Shown here: positions 34,657 through 43,710 of the stretch, one piece after another | How positions within the stretch are numbered: the first letter of the stretch is position 1 | Layout of the letters: the number at the start of each line of letters is the position of its first letter | Origin: Mycobacterium sp. E3251 | GTDB taxonomy: Bacteria; Actinomycetota; Actinomycetes; Mycobacteriales; Mycobacteriaceae | Length of the DNA: 64,000 bases | Reading direction: 5' to 3' | Assembly: GCF_001666835.1 (NCBI RefSeq) | Contig: NZ_LZJF01000184.1 | Location: forward strand, 39,630-103,629 | Translations under genes and position numbers: made by a program | Notes under the pieces: generated by a model | What the model saw: only the letters and a program-made list of their open reading frames with translations | What the model was told of the DNA's origin: nothing | The model's database searches: none

Positions 34657-36120
34657 CTACCTGACGTCGTCGGCCAGCTCGCGCGCCTCCCGCTCGCTTT
34701 CCACCGCGGGGCCGGACCCGGGCAGCGGCTTCCTGGCGACCTCGGGCGTGAAGAGTAGCGTGACGGCGCCCACCAGTCCGCCGAAGATCAGCATGTAGGC
34801 GGGTGCCATGACGTTGCCGGTGCCCGACACCAGCGCCTGGGCGATCAGCGGCGTCGTGCCGCCCACCGCCGATATCGAGATGTTGTACGAGATGGCCAGC
34901 GACCCGTAGCGCACGTTGGTGGGGAAGAGAGCGGGCAGCATCGCGGGTGCCGTGCTGTCGAAGCACAGCTCCATCAGCCCGATCAGCAGCACCCCGATGC
35001 AGATCACCGGGTAGATGGCGCCGAAGCGGATGAGCAGAAACGCTGGAATGGAACCCACCACCAGCAGCGCGCAGCCCGTCCACATGATCGGTTTGACGCC
35101 GATGCGGTCGGACAACGCGGCGACGAGCACCACGGTGACCATCAGGATCGCCAACGTCACCACGATCATCACCAGCCCGGCGGTGTGGCCGACGCGCACG
35201 AACAGCTTGAGGTACGTCGGCAGGTAGCCGGTCAACATGAAGTCGGCGACCTGGGAGGTCAGCACCAGAGCCGCGCAGATCAATAGGCCCCGCCACTGAT
35301 CCACGACGGTGCGCCGAAACTGTTGTTTCCGTCCGCCCGAGGGCTGCGCCCCCTCCGTCGCGTTCTGGTAGGCGGATGACTCCTTGAGCCGCAACCGCAG
35401 AAACAGCGCGAACAGGCCGAAGGGCGCGCCCAGCAGCAGGGGGATCCGCCAGCCGTAGGCCAGCATGGCGTCGTCGGGGAGCCAGGTCTGCAGCCCGGTC
35501 ACCATCATTCCGGCGAGCACGAAGCCGACCAGATTGCCCATCGGCAAGAACCCGACCATCATGCCGCGTTTGTGGTCGGGGGCCTGCTCGACCAGATAGG
35601 TCATCGCGCCGACATACTCGCCGCCGGTCGATAAGCCCTGGAATATGCGGGCGATGACCAGCAGGATCGGGGCCCAGATCCCGATGGTGCTGTAGCCGGG
35701 CAGCAAACCGGTCACGGTGGTGCTCACCGTCATCATCAGAATGGTGACGACAAGGACCCGGTGTCGTCCGATGCGGTCGCCGAGCGGGCCGAAGATGAAC
35801 CCGCCGAGCGGGCGCACCACGAACGCCGCGGCCAGCGTGCCGAACGTGGCGATCAGGTGGACGCCGCTGACGCTCTTACCGGGATAGAAAACCTGGGCGA
35901 TGGTGGTGGCGATGTAGCCGTAGACGCCGAAGTCGTACCACTCCATGAAGTTGCCGATCGCGGTCCCCATGATGGTTTGGCGCATGGCCGGGTCGGCGAC
36001 CCTGATGTCCTTGCGTGCCCATTTCCTCCGGCGGCCCCGTGCATTCATCGACGGATTGCGTACCCAGAAGTCTCGCGGGCCGAACAAATCACAACTCCCA
36101 ACCGGCTCTGTCGTCTCCAT
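34657..36120 (-). CDS. MFS transporter, metabolite:H+ symporter (ProP/ShiA-like)
   Basis: A 487-residue, 12-helix transporter. The MHS family motif GNFMEWYDFGVYGYIATTIAQVFYP is in helix 1, followed by VRPLGGFIFGPLGDRIGRHRVLV and ARIFQGLSTGGEYVGAMTYLVEQAP. It likely imports a carboxylate or osmolyte with protons. The exact start is uncertain: the ATG at 36120 is used here, but GTG 36147 or ATG 36048 are possible, and the first 45 residues are poorly conserved. Confidence 0.88.
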   Translation of the reverse strand: METTEPVGSCDLFGPRDFWVRNPSMNARGRRRKWARKDIRVADPAMRQTIMGTAIGNFMEWYDFGVYGYIATTIAQVFYPGKSVSGVHLIATFGTLAAAFVVRPLGGFIFGPLGDRIGRHRVLVVTILMMTVSTTVTGLLPGYSTIGIWAPILLVIARIFQGLSTGGEYVGAMTYLVEQAPDHKRGMMVGFLPMGNLVGFVLAGMMVTGLQTWLPDDAMLAYGWRIPLLLGAPFGLFALFLRLRLKESSAYQNATEGAQPSGGRKQQFRRTVVDQWRGLLICAALVLTSQVADFMLTGYLPTYLKLFVRVGHTAGLVMIVVTLAILMVTVVLVAALSDRIGVKPIMWTGCALLVVGSIPAFLLIRFGAIYPVICIGVLLIGLMELCFDSTAPAMLPALFPTNVRYGSLAISYNISISAVGGTTPLIAQALVSGTGNVMAPAYMLIFGGLVGAVTLLFTPEVARKPLPGSGPAVESEREARELADDVR

Positions 36121-36165
36121 CGACCGGTGGCCGATCGTAACGGCCACGGCAAGGTCGGCGGGAAC

Positions 36166-36759
36166 TCACTGACCTTTCAGGCTGCCGATGCGAAGCGAGA
36201 AATCCTTGGGTGTCGACTGCTCCTGGGGTGTCGACTGCGTGGTGGCCTCAATTTCCTCGACGTAGCGTCGCGGGTCGCGGTCGACGATCGGTAATCCCTC
36301 GGTCGTGGGGTGTTCGGCCATGAAATCGCTGTATTGCCGACCCAGCGCTTCGCGGAGGCCGATGGGGGCGGCGCGACGGAAGTCGGACAACCCTTCGCGC
36401 TCCTCTTCGGCCATGTGCTCGTCGTTGGCCTCCCGGGTGCGGCCGACGGCCGCCCACCACTGCTCGGTGCCGGCCCGGGCCGCGTTGGCGTCGCGCACCC
36501 CGTCGCGAATGTCGTTGTGATCCCCGATGGCGTCGAGCGTCTCGCCCTCGGCGTCGTCGGTGCCCCGCTTCAGCAATTGCGGGTAGAAGATCTTCTCTTC
36601 GATGTAGGCGTGCACGTCCAGCTTGTCGGCGAGGGGACGCCACACCCGCTCCAGCGCGCTTTCGTCGGTCGGTGTCTGCGCCTGCAGGTAATCCAGCTGA
36701 GCGAACTGTTCGCGGAACCACTCATGATCAGCGAGGATCAACATGGTGATGTCAGCCAT
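36166..36759 (-). CDS. hemerythrin HHE-domain protein
   Basis: A 197-residue protein. Its hemerythrin-like four-helix bundle (about residues 1-140) carries metal-ligand candidates in DHEWF (His12), HAYIEEKIFYP (His51/Glu55), IGDHNDIRDG and ANDEHMAEEEREG. It could bind a di-iron centre and sense oxygen, NO or peroxide. The C-terminal 40 residues are polar. The ATG at 36759 follows GGGAGGTGGGGC. It is divergent from the cyclopropane synthase gene. Confidence 0.87.
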   Translation of the reverse strand: MADITMLILADHEWFREQFAQLDYLQAQTPTDESALERVWRPLADKLDVHAYIEEKIFYPQLLKRGTDDAEGETLDAIGDHNDIRDGVRDANAARAGTEQWWAAVGRTREANDEHMAEEEREGLSDFRRAAPIGLREALGRQYSDFMAEHPTTEGLPIVDRDPRRYVEEIEATTQSTPQEQSTPKDFSLRIGSLKGQ

Positions 36760-36943
36760 CGCGCCGCCCCACCTCCCTCACCGCTACGGTTCGCGGCCAT
36801 GGTGTCCCATAGCGGCGGGCCAGTCAACCGGCCGGGAATGCTCCAGAAGGGCTGCATACACCGTGCGGATACACTAGGGCACCAGTGTGTCGATCGCCCT
36901 TGATCGCACGCCGCAAAAATCCACCACAATCAGAGGTTGTTTT

Positions 36944-37828
36944 GTGCCTGAGAACCGCAGCGAGCCCGTGAGCCTAGAGCCGCATTTCGACGACGTTCAG
37001 GCGCACTACGACCTGTCCGACGAATTCTTCGCGCTCTTCCTGGACCCGACTCGCACCTACAGCTGCGCGTATTTCGAGCGCGAAGACATGACCCTGGAAG
37101 AGGCGCAGCTCGCGAAGGTCGACCTGTCGCTCGGCAAACTCGGGCTGCAAGCCGGCCAGACGCTGCTCGACATCGGCTGCGGCTGGGGCACCACCATCGT
37201 CCGGGCGCTCGAACAGTACGACGTCAACGTCGTCGGCCTGACCCTGAGCCGCAACCAGCAGGCACACGTGCAGCAGCGCCTGGACCAGCATCCCAGCCCG
37301 CGCAGCAAGCGGGCGCTGCTGCAGGGCTGGGAGCAGTTCGACGAAAAGGTGGACCGCATCGTGTCCATCGGCGCCTTCGAGCACTTCGGGCGCGACCGCT
37401 ATCCCGACTTCTTCAAGATGGCCTACGAGGCGCTGCCCGACGACGGCGTGATGATGCTGCACACCATCATCCAGCCCAGCCAGGAAGAGTTCGAGGAGCG
37501 GGGCCTGCCCATCACCATGACCAAACTGCGGTTCATGAAATTCATCATGGACGAGATCTTCCCGGGCGGAGACCTGCCCGCCGCCAAGACCGTCGAAGAG
37601 CACGCGACCCGCGCCGGCTTCAGCCTCAAGCTCTACCAGCCGCTGCGCCTGCACTATGCGCGCACCCTCGACACCTGGTCGGCCGCGCTCGAGTCGCGCC
37701 GCGACGAGGCCATCGCGATCCAGTCCCAAGAGGTCTACGACCGGTACATGAAATACCTGACCGGTTGCGCCGACCTGTTCCGCGAGGGCTACACGGACGT
37801 CGCGCAGTTCACCCTGACCAAGGGCTGA
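36944..37828 (+). CDS. cyclopropane mycolic acid synthase-family methyltransferase
   Basis: A 294-residue SAM methyltransferase of the CmaA/PcaA/MmaA family. It has HFDDVQAHYDLSDEFFALFLDPTRTYSCAYFE, the SAM motif LLDIGCGWGTTIVRALE (about 72-88), VVGLTLSRNQQ, IVSIGAFEHFG with the active-site Glu, and GCADLFREGYTDVAQFTL. These enzymes put cyclopropane or methyl groups on mycolic acids. The closest match from memory is PcaA/MmaA2-like, but the exact paralogue cannot be told. The GTG at 36944 follows AGAGG. Confidence 0.93.
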   Translation: MPENRSEPVSLEPHFDDVQAHYDLSDEFFALFLDPTRTYSCAYFEREDMTLEEAQLAKVDLSLGKLGLQAGQTLLDIGCGWGTTIVRALEQYDVNVVGLTLSRNQQAHVQQRLDQHPSPRSKRALLQGWEQFDEKVDRIVSIGAFEHFGRDRYPDFFKMAYEALPDDGVMMLHTIIQPSQEEFEERGLPITMTKLRFMKFIMDEIFPGGDLPAAKTVEEHATRAGFSLKLYQPLRLHYARTLDTWSAALESRRDEAIAIQSQEVYDRYMKYLTGCADLFREGYTDVAQFTLTKG

Positions 37829-37971
37829 CGACCCCGGCTCCCATCCGGGAGGACATAACTGGCCCGGCGGGTCGGTTTATCGGCACCCCGCGCGGGGTAA
37901 ATCCACGAGCAACAACCTGTTTCGGTGCGCGTCGACCATCGTCGGCGCAAAACCGCAGGGAAGGACTGATC

Positions 37972-38478
37972 GTGGGTGCCAAGCATCGAATGACCGCGAC
38001 CCTGGAGCAAAGACCGCGGGCCGGCTCAACCGCGCGGCGCAGGCCGGGTGTCGCCACGATATGCGATGTCGTTTCCGCGTCTACGCTGTGCGCGGCGGCG
38101 TGTGCGGTCCTGGTGCTCAACGTCCCACACAGCGAAAAGCGAACGATCGAGGTGAGCCAGGAGCCGCCTGCGGCTGCGCAGCCCGTGCGGCAAGTGGGCA
38201 CGGTGATCGCCGTGACGGCGGGCTCGGTCACCGCGCGCAGCGCCAACGGGTACACCCAGACCTATCTGGTCACCCCCAACACCACGCTCATCGGTCGCGG
38301 CGGCCAATCCGCTGCTGCCGCTACGCATTTCACGCTCAACGACAGTGTTGAGATCGTCGGAACCATTCAGAATGGCACCGTCCTGGCCACCGCGGTGGCC
38401 GATCGCAACGCCGGGCGCGGCGACGGGCCGCCGATGGATTACCTTGACGGTCAGATAGTTCCGGTCGGCCGCACCTGA
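37972..38478 (+). CDS. membrane-anchored protein with DUF5666-like domain
   Basis: A 168-residue protein. A basic N-terminus (about residues 1-35) and one transmembrane segment (VVSASTLCAAACAVLVLNV) lead to an extracytoplasmic domain. Its short beta-strand pattern (VGTVIAVTAGSVTARSANGYTQTYLVTPNTTLIG, then DSVEIVGTIQNGTVLAT) resembles DUF5666. The function is unknown. The GTG at 37972 follows AGGGAAGGA. It lies between the mycolate methyltransferase and a VOC protein. Confidence 0.72.
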   Translation: MGAKHRMTATLEQRPRAGSTARRRPGVATICDVVSASTLCAAACAVLVLNVPHSEKRTIEVSQEPPAAAQPVRQVGTVIAVTAGSVTARSANGYTQTYLVTPNTTLIGRGGQSAAAATHFTLNDSVEIVGTIQNGTVLATAVADRNAGRGDGPPMDYLDGQIVPVGRT

Positions 38479-38569
38479 ATCCTTCCTGGCGCAAAGATCT
38501 GCCGCTCGGCGCCTTCCACGAACAGCCCTGCCGGGCTAGTCTCTGTGCCATCCAGCCAGAGGAGGGCCC

Positions 38570-38923
38570 ATGGGCGAGCAGGAAGTAAAGATGATCATCC
38601 TGTCCACCGACGACCTCGATGAGTCGATCCGGTTCTACAGCGAGACTTTGGGCATGCCGCTGAAATTCCGCGACGGGGCGCACTTCGCCGCCCTCGACGG
38701 CGGACTGGTAACGCTCGCGCTGGCGACCTCCGTGGACCATCCCATACCCGGTCAGGTCGTCGTCGGCATCAAGACCGCCGACGTCGACGCCGCGGCCAAG
38801 GCGGTGGAGGCCAGCGGCGGCGGGATCGTCAAAGCCCCGTACGACGACGCGCACGAACGCCGCGCCGTGGTCTACGACAACAAGGGCAACGGTCTGGTGT
38901 TCTACAAACCGCTCGCCCGCTGA
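38570..38923 (+). CDS. VOC (glyoxalase/dioxygenase superfamily) protein
   Basis: A 117-residue single-domain protein: MIILSTDDLDESIRFYSETLGMPLKFRDG, then LALATSVDHPIPGQVVVGIKTADVDAAAKAVEASGGGIV, ending VVYDNKGNGLVFYKPL. The pattern fits the vicinal oxygen chelate fold; such proteins act as lyases, dioxygenases or resistance proteins. The ligand is unknown. The ATG at 38570 follows AGAGGAGGG. It is convergent with the six-gene operon on the minus strand. Confidence 0.83.
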   Translation: MGEQEVKMIILSTDDLDESIRFYSETLGMPLKFRDGAHFAALDGGLVTLALATSVDHPIPGQVVVGIKTADVDAAAKAVEASGGGIVKAPYDDAHERRAVVYDNKGNGLVFYKPLAR

Positions 38924-38926
38924 CAA

Positions 38927-39193
38927 CTACTTGCCGGTGCGCTCGCGGTGCTTGCACCCCGGCCAGCAGCATGGGCGGCGCTTGCCTTCTTCCAGCTCCT
39001 CCTGCGTCCGGCGGATGCGGCGCTGTCGGGTCGTTTCCTGCTTGGCGTCCTCGACCCAGCAGATGAACTCGTTGCGGGCCAGCGGCGTGATGTCCTTCCA
39101 CGCGGCGAGGGCCGTGGCGTTGCCGATCAACGACTCGCGCAGGTCCGCTGGGAGCTTGTGCACCACCCCGCCGGGTATTCGCTGGCTGCTCAT
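38927..39193 (-). CDS. YdeI/OmpD-associated family protein
   Basis: An 88-residue protein of the short YdeI-type family (bacteriocin-protection, OmpD-associated). It has HKLPADLRESLIGNATALAAWKDITPLARNEFICWVEDAKQ and RQRRIRRTQEELEEGKRRP, ending CCWPGCKHRERTGK. The ATG is 4 bp after the stop of the SCO6745-family gene, so it is the last gene of the molybdenum-hydroxylase operon. Its molecular role is unclear. Confidence 0.8.
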   Translation of the reverse strand: MSSQRIPGGVVHKLPADLRESLIGNATALAAWKDITPLARNEFICWVEDAKQETTRQRRIRRTQEELEEGKRRPCCWPGCKHRERTGK

Positions 39194-39197
39194 GGGG

Positions 39198-40121
39198 TTA
39201 GGCTAACCCGCCGTTCAGGCTCAAATGTGCGCTGTCGTCGTGTAATTCGTCGCGGCGCAGGCCCATGGGTGTGAGGTCTGGGACGTCCCCGCCGGCGACC
39301 ACCGCGCGGGTGAGGGGCGTGAGCGCCCGAAACAGCGTCTCCACCTCGTCGTCGTCGAGCGCATTGAGCGCGGACAGCGAGAGCGCATCGGTGGAGCGTT
39401 CGATGTGGTCCTTCAGTTCCCGGCCGGCCGCGGTGAGCGAGCCGTCATCGTCCAGCAGTCCCCGTTCGGTCAGCCGCTGCTCGTGGTGCTGCCACGCGGC
39501 CTCGTCGTAGTCACGGGTCCGCGCGATGTACTCGCGCGGAACTCCGCCGGCCGCGGCATGCAACACGTTGGACTCCCGTCCCGAGATGCCGGCGGCCGCC
39601 AGCACAGCGACGTGCCCGTCGCCACGGTGCTCACGCAGCAACGTCGTCGCGTGCCACAGCGCGGCCAGCGGATCGTCCGGCCACGGCAGTGCCAGGTTCG
39701 CGGCGAACAGCGGGCGCGCGTCCAGTGGGGCGTGCCGGGCCGCCTTGCCCGCCAATTCCGCTGCGGTACGGATGTTTTCGTCATCACCCAGCCCGTAGCG
39801 GCGCAGCGCCGCGACGGCGGATTCCTGCCGGGCCCGCAACGCCGCGGCCGGGCCGGCGACCTCCCATGCCGCCGGCAGCGCCTTGGCGACGCGTTCGGGA
39901 GCGAAGTTGTAGAAGATCGCGGTGACCACCTGCCGGGGCACCGGGCCCAGCGGCGCCGATCGGGCGGCGAAGTAGCCCATCCAGAAGCCGCGGTAGCCCA
40001 GACCGTCCAGCGCCGCCCGTGCCTCCGGAGCGAAATACGTCACCGCATGTAGCGGTTCGAACCGGTCGAAGAAGCGCCGCGCCAGCGCCGGTTCCCTTTG
40101 CACGATCGCAGTTAACCACAC
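39198..40121 (-). CDS. SCO6745-family protein
   Basis: A 307-residue all-alpha protein with the family pattern FEPLHAVTYFAPEARAALDGLGYRGFWMGYFAARSAPLGPV and ANLALPWPDDPLAALWHATTLLREHRGDGHVAVL, followed by a winged-helix-like region (EYIARTRDYDEAAWQ, LTERGLLDDDGSLTAAG). The function is unknown. The GTG at 40121 overlaps the end of the upstream 2Fe-2S subunit gene; GTG 40103 is an alternative. The overlap links it to the molybdenum-hydroxylase operon. Confidence 0.82.
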   Translation of the reverse strand: MWLTAIVQREPALARRFFDRFEPLHAVTYFAPEARAALDGLGYRGFWMGYFAARSAPLGPVPRQVVTAIFYNFAPERVAKALPAAWEVAGPAAALRARQESAVAALRRYGLGDDENIRTAAELAGKAARHAPLDARPLFAANLALPWPDDPLAALWHATTLLREHRGDGHVAVLAAAGISGRESNVLHAAAGGVPREYIARTRDYDEAAWQHHEQRLTERGLLDDDGSLTAAGRELKDHIERSTDALSLSALNALDDDEVETLFRALTPLTRAVVAGGDVPDLTPMGLRRDELHDDSAHLSLNGGLA

Positions 40122-40588
40122 TCGCCGCTTCGGGCGGCCCTGACGACGGCTCGCCGGATCGCCTCGTACCCGGTGCAGCGGCAAAGGTTGGAAGTTAGCA
40201 GCTCCCGCAGCCGCTCCGGGTCGTCGACGATGCCGAGGTCGGCGTCCAGCGCACCCGCCGCCAGCATCAGGAAACCCGGAGTGCAGAAACCGCACTGCAA
40301 CGCGTGCTCGGCCGAAAACGCTTGCTGCAACGGGTGATCGGTGCCATCCGGTGCGGCGAGACCCTCCACCGTGCGGATCTCGCGCCCGCCGCACTGAACG
40401 GCGAACATCAGGCAGGAGCGCACAGCGTCGCCGTCGACCAACACCGTGCAGGCCCCGCAGACGCCGTGTTCGCAGCCGAGGTGGGTGCCGGTCAGCCCGC
40501 AGTCCTCGCGCAGGGCGTCGGCGAGCGTGCGACGCGGCGGCACGTCAATGACGTACTGGCGCCCGTTGACCGTCAACTCGATGTGCAC
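40112..40588 (-). CDS. molybdenum hydroxylase small subunit, two [2Fe-2S] clusters (CoxS-like)
   Basis: A 158-residue iron-sulfur subunit of the xanthine/CO dehydrogenase family. The plant-type ferredoxin motif is CEHGVCGACTVLVDG with a further Cys in RSCLMF. The second cluster motif is CGFCTPG ... CRCTGY. It passes electrons from the molybdenum site to FAD. The GTG at 40588 is 4 bp after the stop of the medium subunit gene, and the start of the SCO6745-family gene overlaps its 3' end. Confidence 0.9.
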   Translation of the reverse strand: MHIELTVNGRQYVIDVPPRRTLADALREDCGLTGTHLGCEHGVCGACTVLVDGDAVRSCLMFAVQCGGREIRTVEGLAAPDGTDHPLQQAFSAEHALQCGFCTPGFLMLAAGALDADLGIVDDPERLRELLTSNLCRCTGYEAIRRAVVRAARSGECG

Positions 40589-40592
40589 GGCA

Positions 40593-41450
40593 TCATCCTC
40601 GGGCTCGGGCCTGGACGAGGGCGCGGCGGGTGAGCACGCCCACCGCGTGCCGTTGGTATCCGATGTCCGCGTGCGGCTGGGGGATCGGCGCGGCGTCCTC
40701 CTCGGCGGCGGCACGCGCGGCGGCGGCGATGGCGGAGTCGTCGAACGGACGCCCGATCAACGCGGCCTCGGCCGCGGCCGCGCGCAGCGGTCGGTCCGCC
40801 GCGTTGACCAGTCCCACCGAGGCGGATGCGACGCGGCCGTCCGCGACGGTCACGGCCACCGCCACCGCGAGTTCGGCGAAGCTGGCGTGGGTGCGCCGAT
40901 GTTCGACGAAGCCGACGGCGGTGCCGTCCGGCAGCAGGGGCAGGCGCACCTCGGCGAGCAGTTCGTCGGGGCGCCGGACCGTGGTGAACGGGCCGGTGAA
41001 GAAACCCTCCGCGCGCACCGTGCGCCGCCCGCCCGAGCCGAGCAGGTCGACTTCGGCCCCCAGCGCCACCGCGATCGTCGGCCACTCCGCCGCCGGGTGG
41101 GCGTACGCGAGGCTGCCCAGCATCGTGCCCCTGGCGCGGATCGGAGGGTGGGCGATGTGGTGGGCGACGCGGCCCAACAGCTCACCCAGTGGCCCTGGCG
41201 CGCAACCGGATTCGAACGCACGGTGCCTGACCAGCGGGCCGACCCGCAGCACCGCGCCGTCGCGCGTCATGCGGTCGAAACCCGCGACGCCGTTGATGTC
41301 GACCAGCCGCCGGGGCCGGAAGGCGCGGAAATTCATCTCCAGCACCAGGCTTTGCCCGCCGGCCAAAACGTGCGCATCGCCGTCGGCGAGCGCGGCCACG
41401 GCTTCGTCCACGCTGCGCGCGGCGACGTAGTCGAACGGCGCGGGTTTCAT
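40593..41450 (-). CDS. molybdenum hydroxylase FAD subunit (CoxM-like)
   Basis: A 285-residue FAD-binding subunit. It starts MKPAPFDYVAARSVDEAVAAL and contains the FAD motifs AGGQSLVLEMNFRAFRPRRLVDI and ARGTMLGSLAYAHPAAEWP, then VEHRRTHASFAELAVAV. It transfers electrons from the Fe-S subunit to an acceptor. Its ATG overlaps the large-subunit stop by 4 bp, indicating translational coupling. Confidence 0.9.
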   Translation of the reverse strand: MKPAPFDYVAARSVDEAVAALADGDAHVLAGGQSLVLEMNFRAFRPRRLVDINGVAGFDRMTRDGAVLRVGPLVRHRAFESGCAPGPLGELLGRVAHHIAHPPIRARGTMLGSLAYAHPAAEWPTIAVALGAEVDLLGSGGRRTVRAEGFFTGPFTTVRRPDELLAEVRLPLLPDGTAVGFVEHRRTHASFAELAVAVAVTVADGRVASASVGLVNAADRPLRAAAAEAALIGRPFDDSAIAAAARAAAEEDAAPIPQPHADIGYQRHAVGVLTRRALVQARARG

Positions 41451-43669
41451 CGGGTGGCCCGCCAGCAGTTGTACGCGGTGAGCGGCATCTGCAGTCGGGA
41501 GGGGTCGTCGATTCCGAGCGCGTCGACGACGGCGTTGACGATTGCGGGGGGCGTTCCGATGCAGCCCGCCTCGCCGGCGCCCTTCGCGCCCAGCGGTGTG
41601 TTCGGGTTGGGCGTGCAGGTCTCCGCGAACCGCAGCGGCGGCAGCTCCGAGATGGTCGGGATCAGGTAGTCGAGCAGGCTGACCGTGGCCGGGCGACCGT
41701 CCGGGTCGTAGCGCACTTCCTCGCACATGGCCTGCCCGAGCCCCTGCACCGTCGAGCCGTAACCCTGCCCGTCGACGATCAACGGATTCACCACGACGCC
41801 GTAGTCGTCCACGGCGACGACCTTCAGCACGGCGATCTCCCAAAGCTCGGTGTCGACCTCGACCACGGCGATGTACGCGCCGAACGGAAACCCTTCCGGC
41901 GGCGCGAATATCTCGTCGGCGCGCAATTGTCCCTCCGCGGCCAGGTCGGCCAGACTCATCGCGTGGCCGCCGGCGTGCACCTCGCCCTTGCGGTATTCCA
42001 CGTCGGCGGCCGGGACGGCGCGGATTTCCGCCATGCGCTGCCGGGCGGTCTCGATCAACTTGCCGGCCGCCCGGTGCAACGCGGCGCCGCCCGTCTGCAT
42101 CGACCGGCTGGCGAATGAGCCGATGCCCTGGGGGATCACGGCGGTGTCCCCCTCGACCAGCCGCACCCGCTCCACGTCCACGTCGAGCACCGCGGCGACC
42201 ACCTGCGGGAAGGAGGTTTCATGGCCCTGGCCCGTCGAGCAGCAGCCGGACAGCGCCACAAACGTGCCGTCCGGGCAAGCTTCGACCGCGCCGAATTCGT
42301 CACCCGCCCCGGAACGTTCGACGTAAGTGCACAGCCCGATGCCGATCGGCGGCTCACCGGCGGCGCGGCGGCGGGCCTGCTCGGCGCGCCACCCGTGGTA
42401 GTCGACCTCGCGCACGGCCAGGTCCAGGGCGGCGGCGTAGTCACCGCTGTCGTAGGTGTACCCGGTCGGGGCGGCATACGGAAACGCCTCGGGGGCAATG
42501 AAATTGCGCCGCCGCAGCTCGACCGGATCCATGCCGAGCCGCCGGGCCAGCAACTCGACCGTCCGCTCGATCGCCGACGCCGCCTCGGGGCGGCCGGCGC
42601 CGCGGTACGGGCTGGTGGGCGCGGTGTTGGTGACCACGGCGCGGGCCCGCACGTGCACGTGCGGAATCGCGTAGGCGCCGGTGGCCATCAGCGCCGTCGC
42701 CGTCGGTACGAACGAGCCGGTGTGCGGGTAGCCGCCCACGTCGGCGTCGACGTGCAGCTCGTAGGCGAGGATGCGCCCTTCGGCGCTGGCCGCCATGCGG
42801 ACCCGCTGGTTCTGCCCCCGCCCGTGCGGCGCACCCGTCAGCGACTCGGCACGGTCCTCCAGCCAGCGCACCGGCCGGCCCAGCCGCCGGGCCGCCGCGA
42901 CCACCGCCAGGTACTCGGGCCACGTCTCACTTTTGCCGCCGAACGCGCCGCCGACGTCCGGCACGATGACACGGACCTGCTCCGGCCGCAGCCCGAACCC
43001 GGCGGCCAGGTCGCGGCGCAGACGGTGCGGCGCCTGATGCGAAACCCACACCGTCAGCCCGCCGCCCGGCTCCGGGCGCACCACAATCGCCCGTGGCTCC
43101 ATGAACATGTGCGAGACCAGTTGTTGGCGATAACCGGCCGTCACCACCACGGCCGCGTCCCGCCACACGGACTCGTCGATGCGATCGCCAAACTCCTTGT
43201 CGGTGGCGGCATTTCCCTTGCCCGGGAACAACTGCACGTCGCTGGCGGCCGCCTCGGTCGGGTCGAGCAGGACGGGCAGCGGCGCGATGTCGACACGCAC
43301 CGCGTCTCGGGCGTCCTCGGCCAGATACCGATCGTCGGCGACGACGATCGCCACCGGCTCCCCGACGTAGCGCACCCGCTCGGTGGCCAGCGCCGGCCAT
43401 GGCCGGCCCTCCACGGACCCCGGGTCCAGCATCGGGGGGGTGTCGGGCAGGAACGGAAGGTCGGTGTGCGACCACGCGGCGGCCACCCCCGGCAACGACC
43501 GGGCCGTCACCACGTCCACCGCGCGCAGCTCCCCGTGGGCGACGCCGCTGCGCACGAAGGCGGCATCCAGGCATCCGGGGAGGCGCAGGTCACCGACGTA
43601 GCCACCCGCTCCGCGCACCAGCCGCGAATCCTCACGGCGTTGCAGCCGCGCACCAATCATCCGGCCCAT
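41447..43669 (-). CDS. molybdenum hydroxylase large subunit, form-II CoxL-like
   Basis: A 740-residue molybdopterin-binding subunit. It has GGAFGGKSETWPEYLAVVAA, the active loop SPYRGAGRPEAASAIE, STGQGHETSFPQVVA, and GAKGAGEAGCIGTPPAIVNAV with the catalytic Glu. True CO dehydrogenases (form I) have AYRCSFR with a Cys that binds Cu; this protein has the form-II YRGAGR loop, so CO is unlikely as its substrate. It is the second gene of the operon, 41 bp after an amidohydrolase gene. Confidence 0.92.
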   Translation of the reverse strand: MGRMIGARLQRREDSRLVRGAGGYVGDLRLPGCLDAAFVRSGVAHGELRAVDVVTARSLPGVAAAWSHTDLPFLPDTPPMLDPGSVEGRPWPALATERVRYVGEPVAIVVADDRYLAEDARDAVRVDIAPLPVLLDPTEAAASDVQLFPGKGNAATDKEFGDRIDESVWRDAAVVVTAGYRQQLVSHMFMEPRAIVVRPEPGGGLTVWVSHQAPHRLRRDLAAGFGLRPEQVRVIVPDVGGAFGGKSETWPEYLAVVAAARRLGRPVRWLEDRAESLTGAPHGRGQNQRVRMAASAEGRILAYELHVDADVGGYPHTGSFVPTATALMATGAYAIPHVHVRARAVVTNTAPTSPYRGAGRPEAASAIERTVELLARRLGMDPVELRRRNFIAPEAFPYAAPTGYTYDSGDYAAALDLAVREVDYHGWRAEQARRRAAGEPPIGIGLCTYVERSGAGDEFGAVEACPDGTFVALSGCCSTGQGHETSFPQVVAAVLDVDVERVRLVEGDTAVIPQGIGSFASRSMQTGGAALHRAAGKLIETARQRMAEIRAVPAADVEYRKGEVHAGGHAMSLADLAAEGQLRADEIFAPPEGFPFGAYIAVVEVDTELWEIAVLKVVAVDDYGVVVNPLIVDGQGYGSTVQGLGQAMCEEVRYDPDGRPATVSLLDYLIPTISELPPLRFAETCTPNPNTPLGAKGAGEAGCIGTPPAIVNAVVDALGIDDPSRLQMPLTAYNCWRATR

Positions 43670-43710
43670 TTACCCATGTACCGGGCGTGACAAACGAATC
43701 ACCCCGGGGC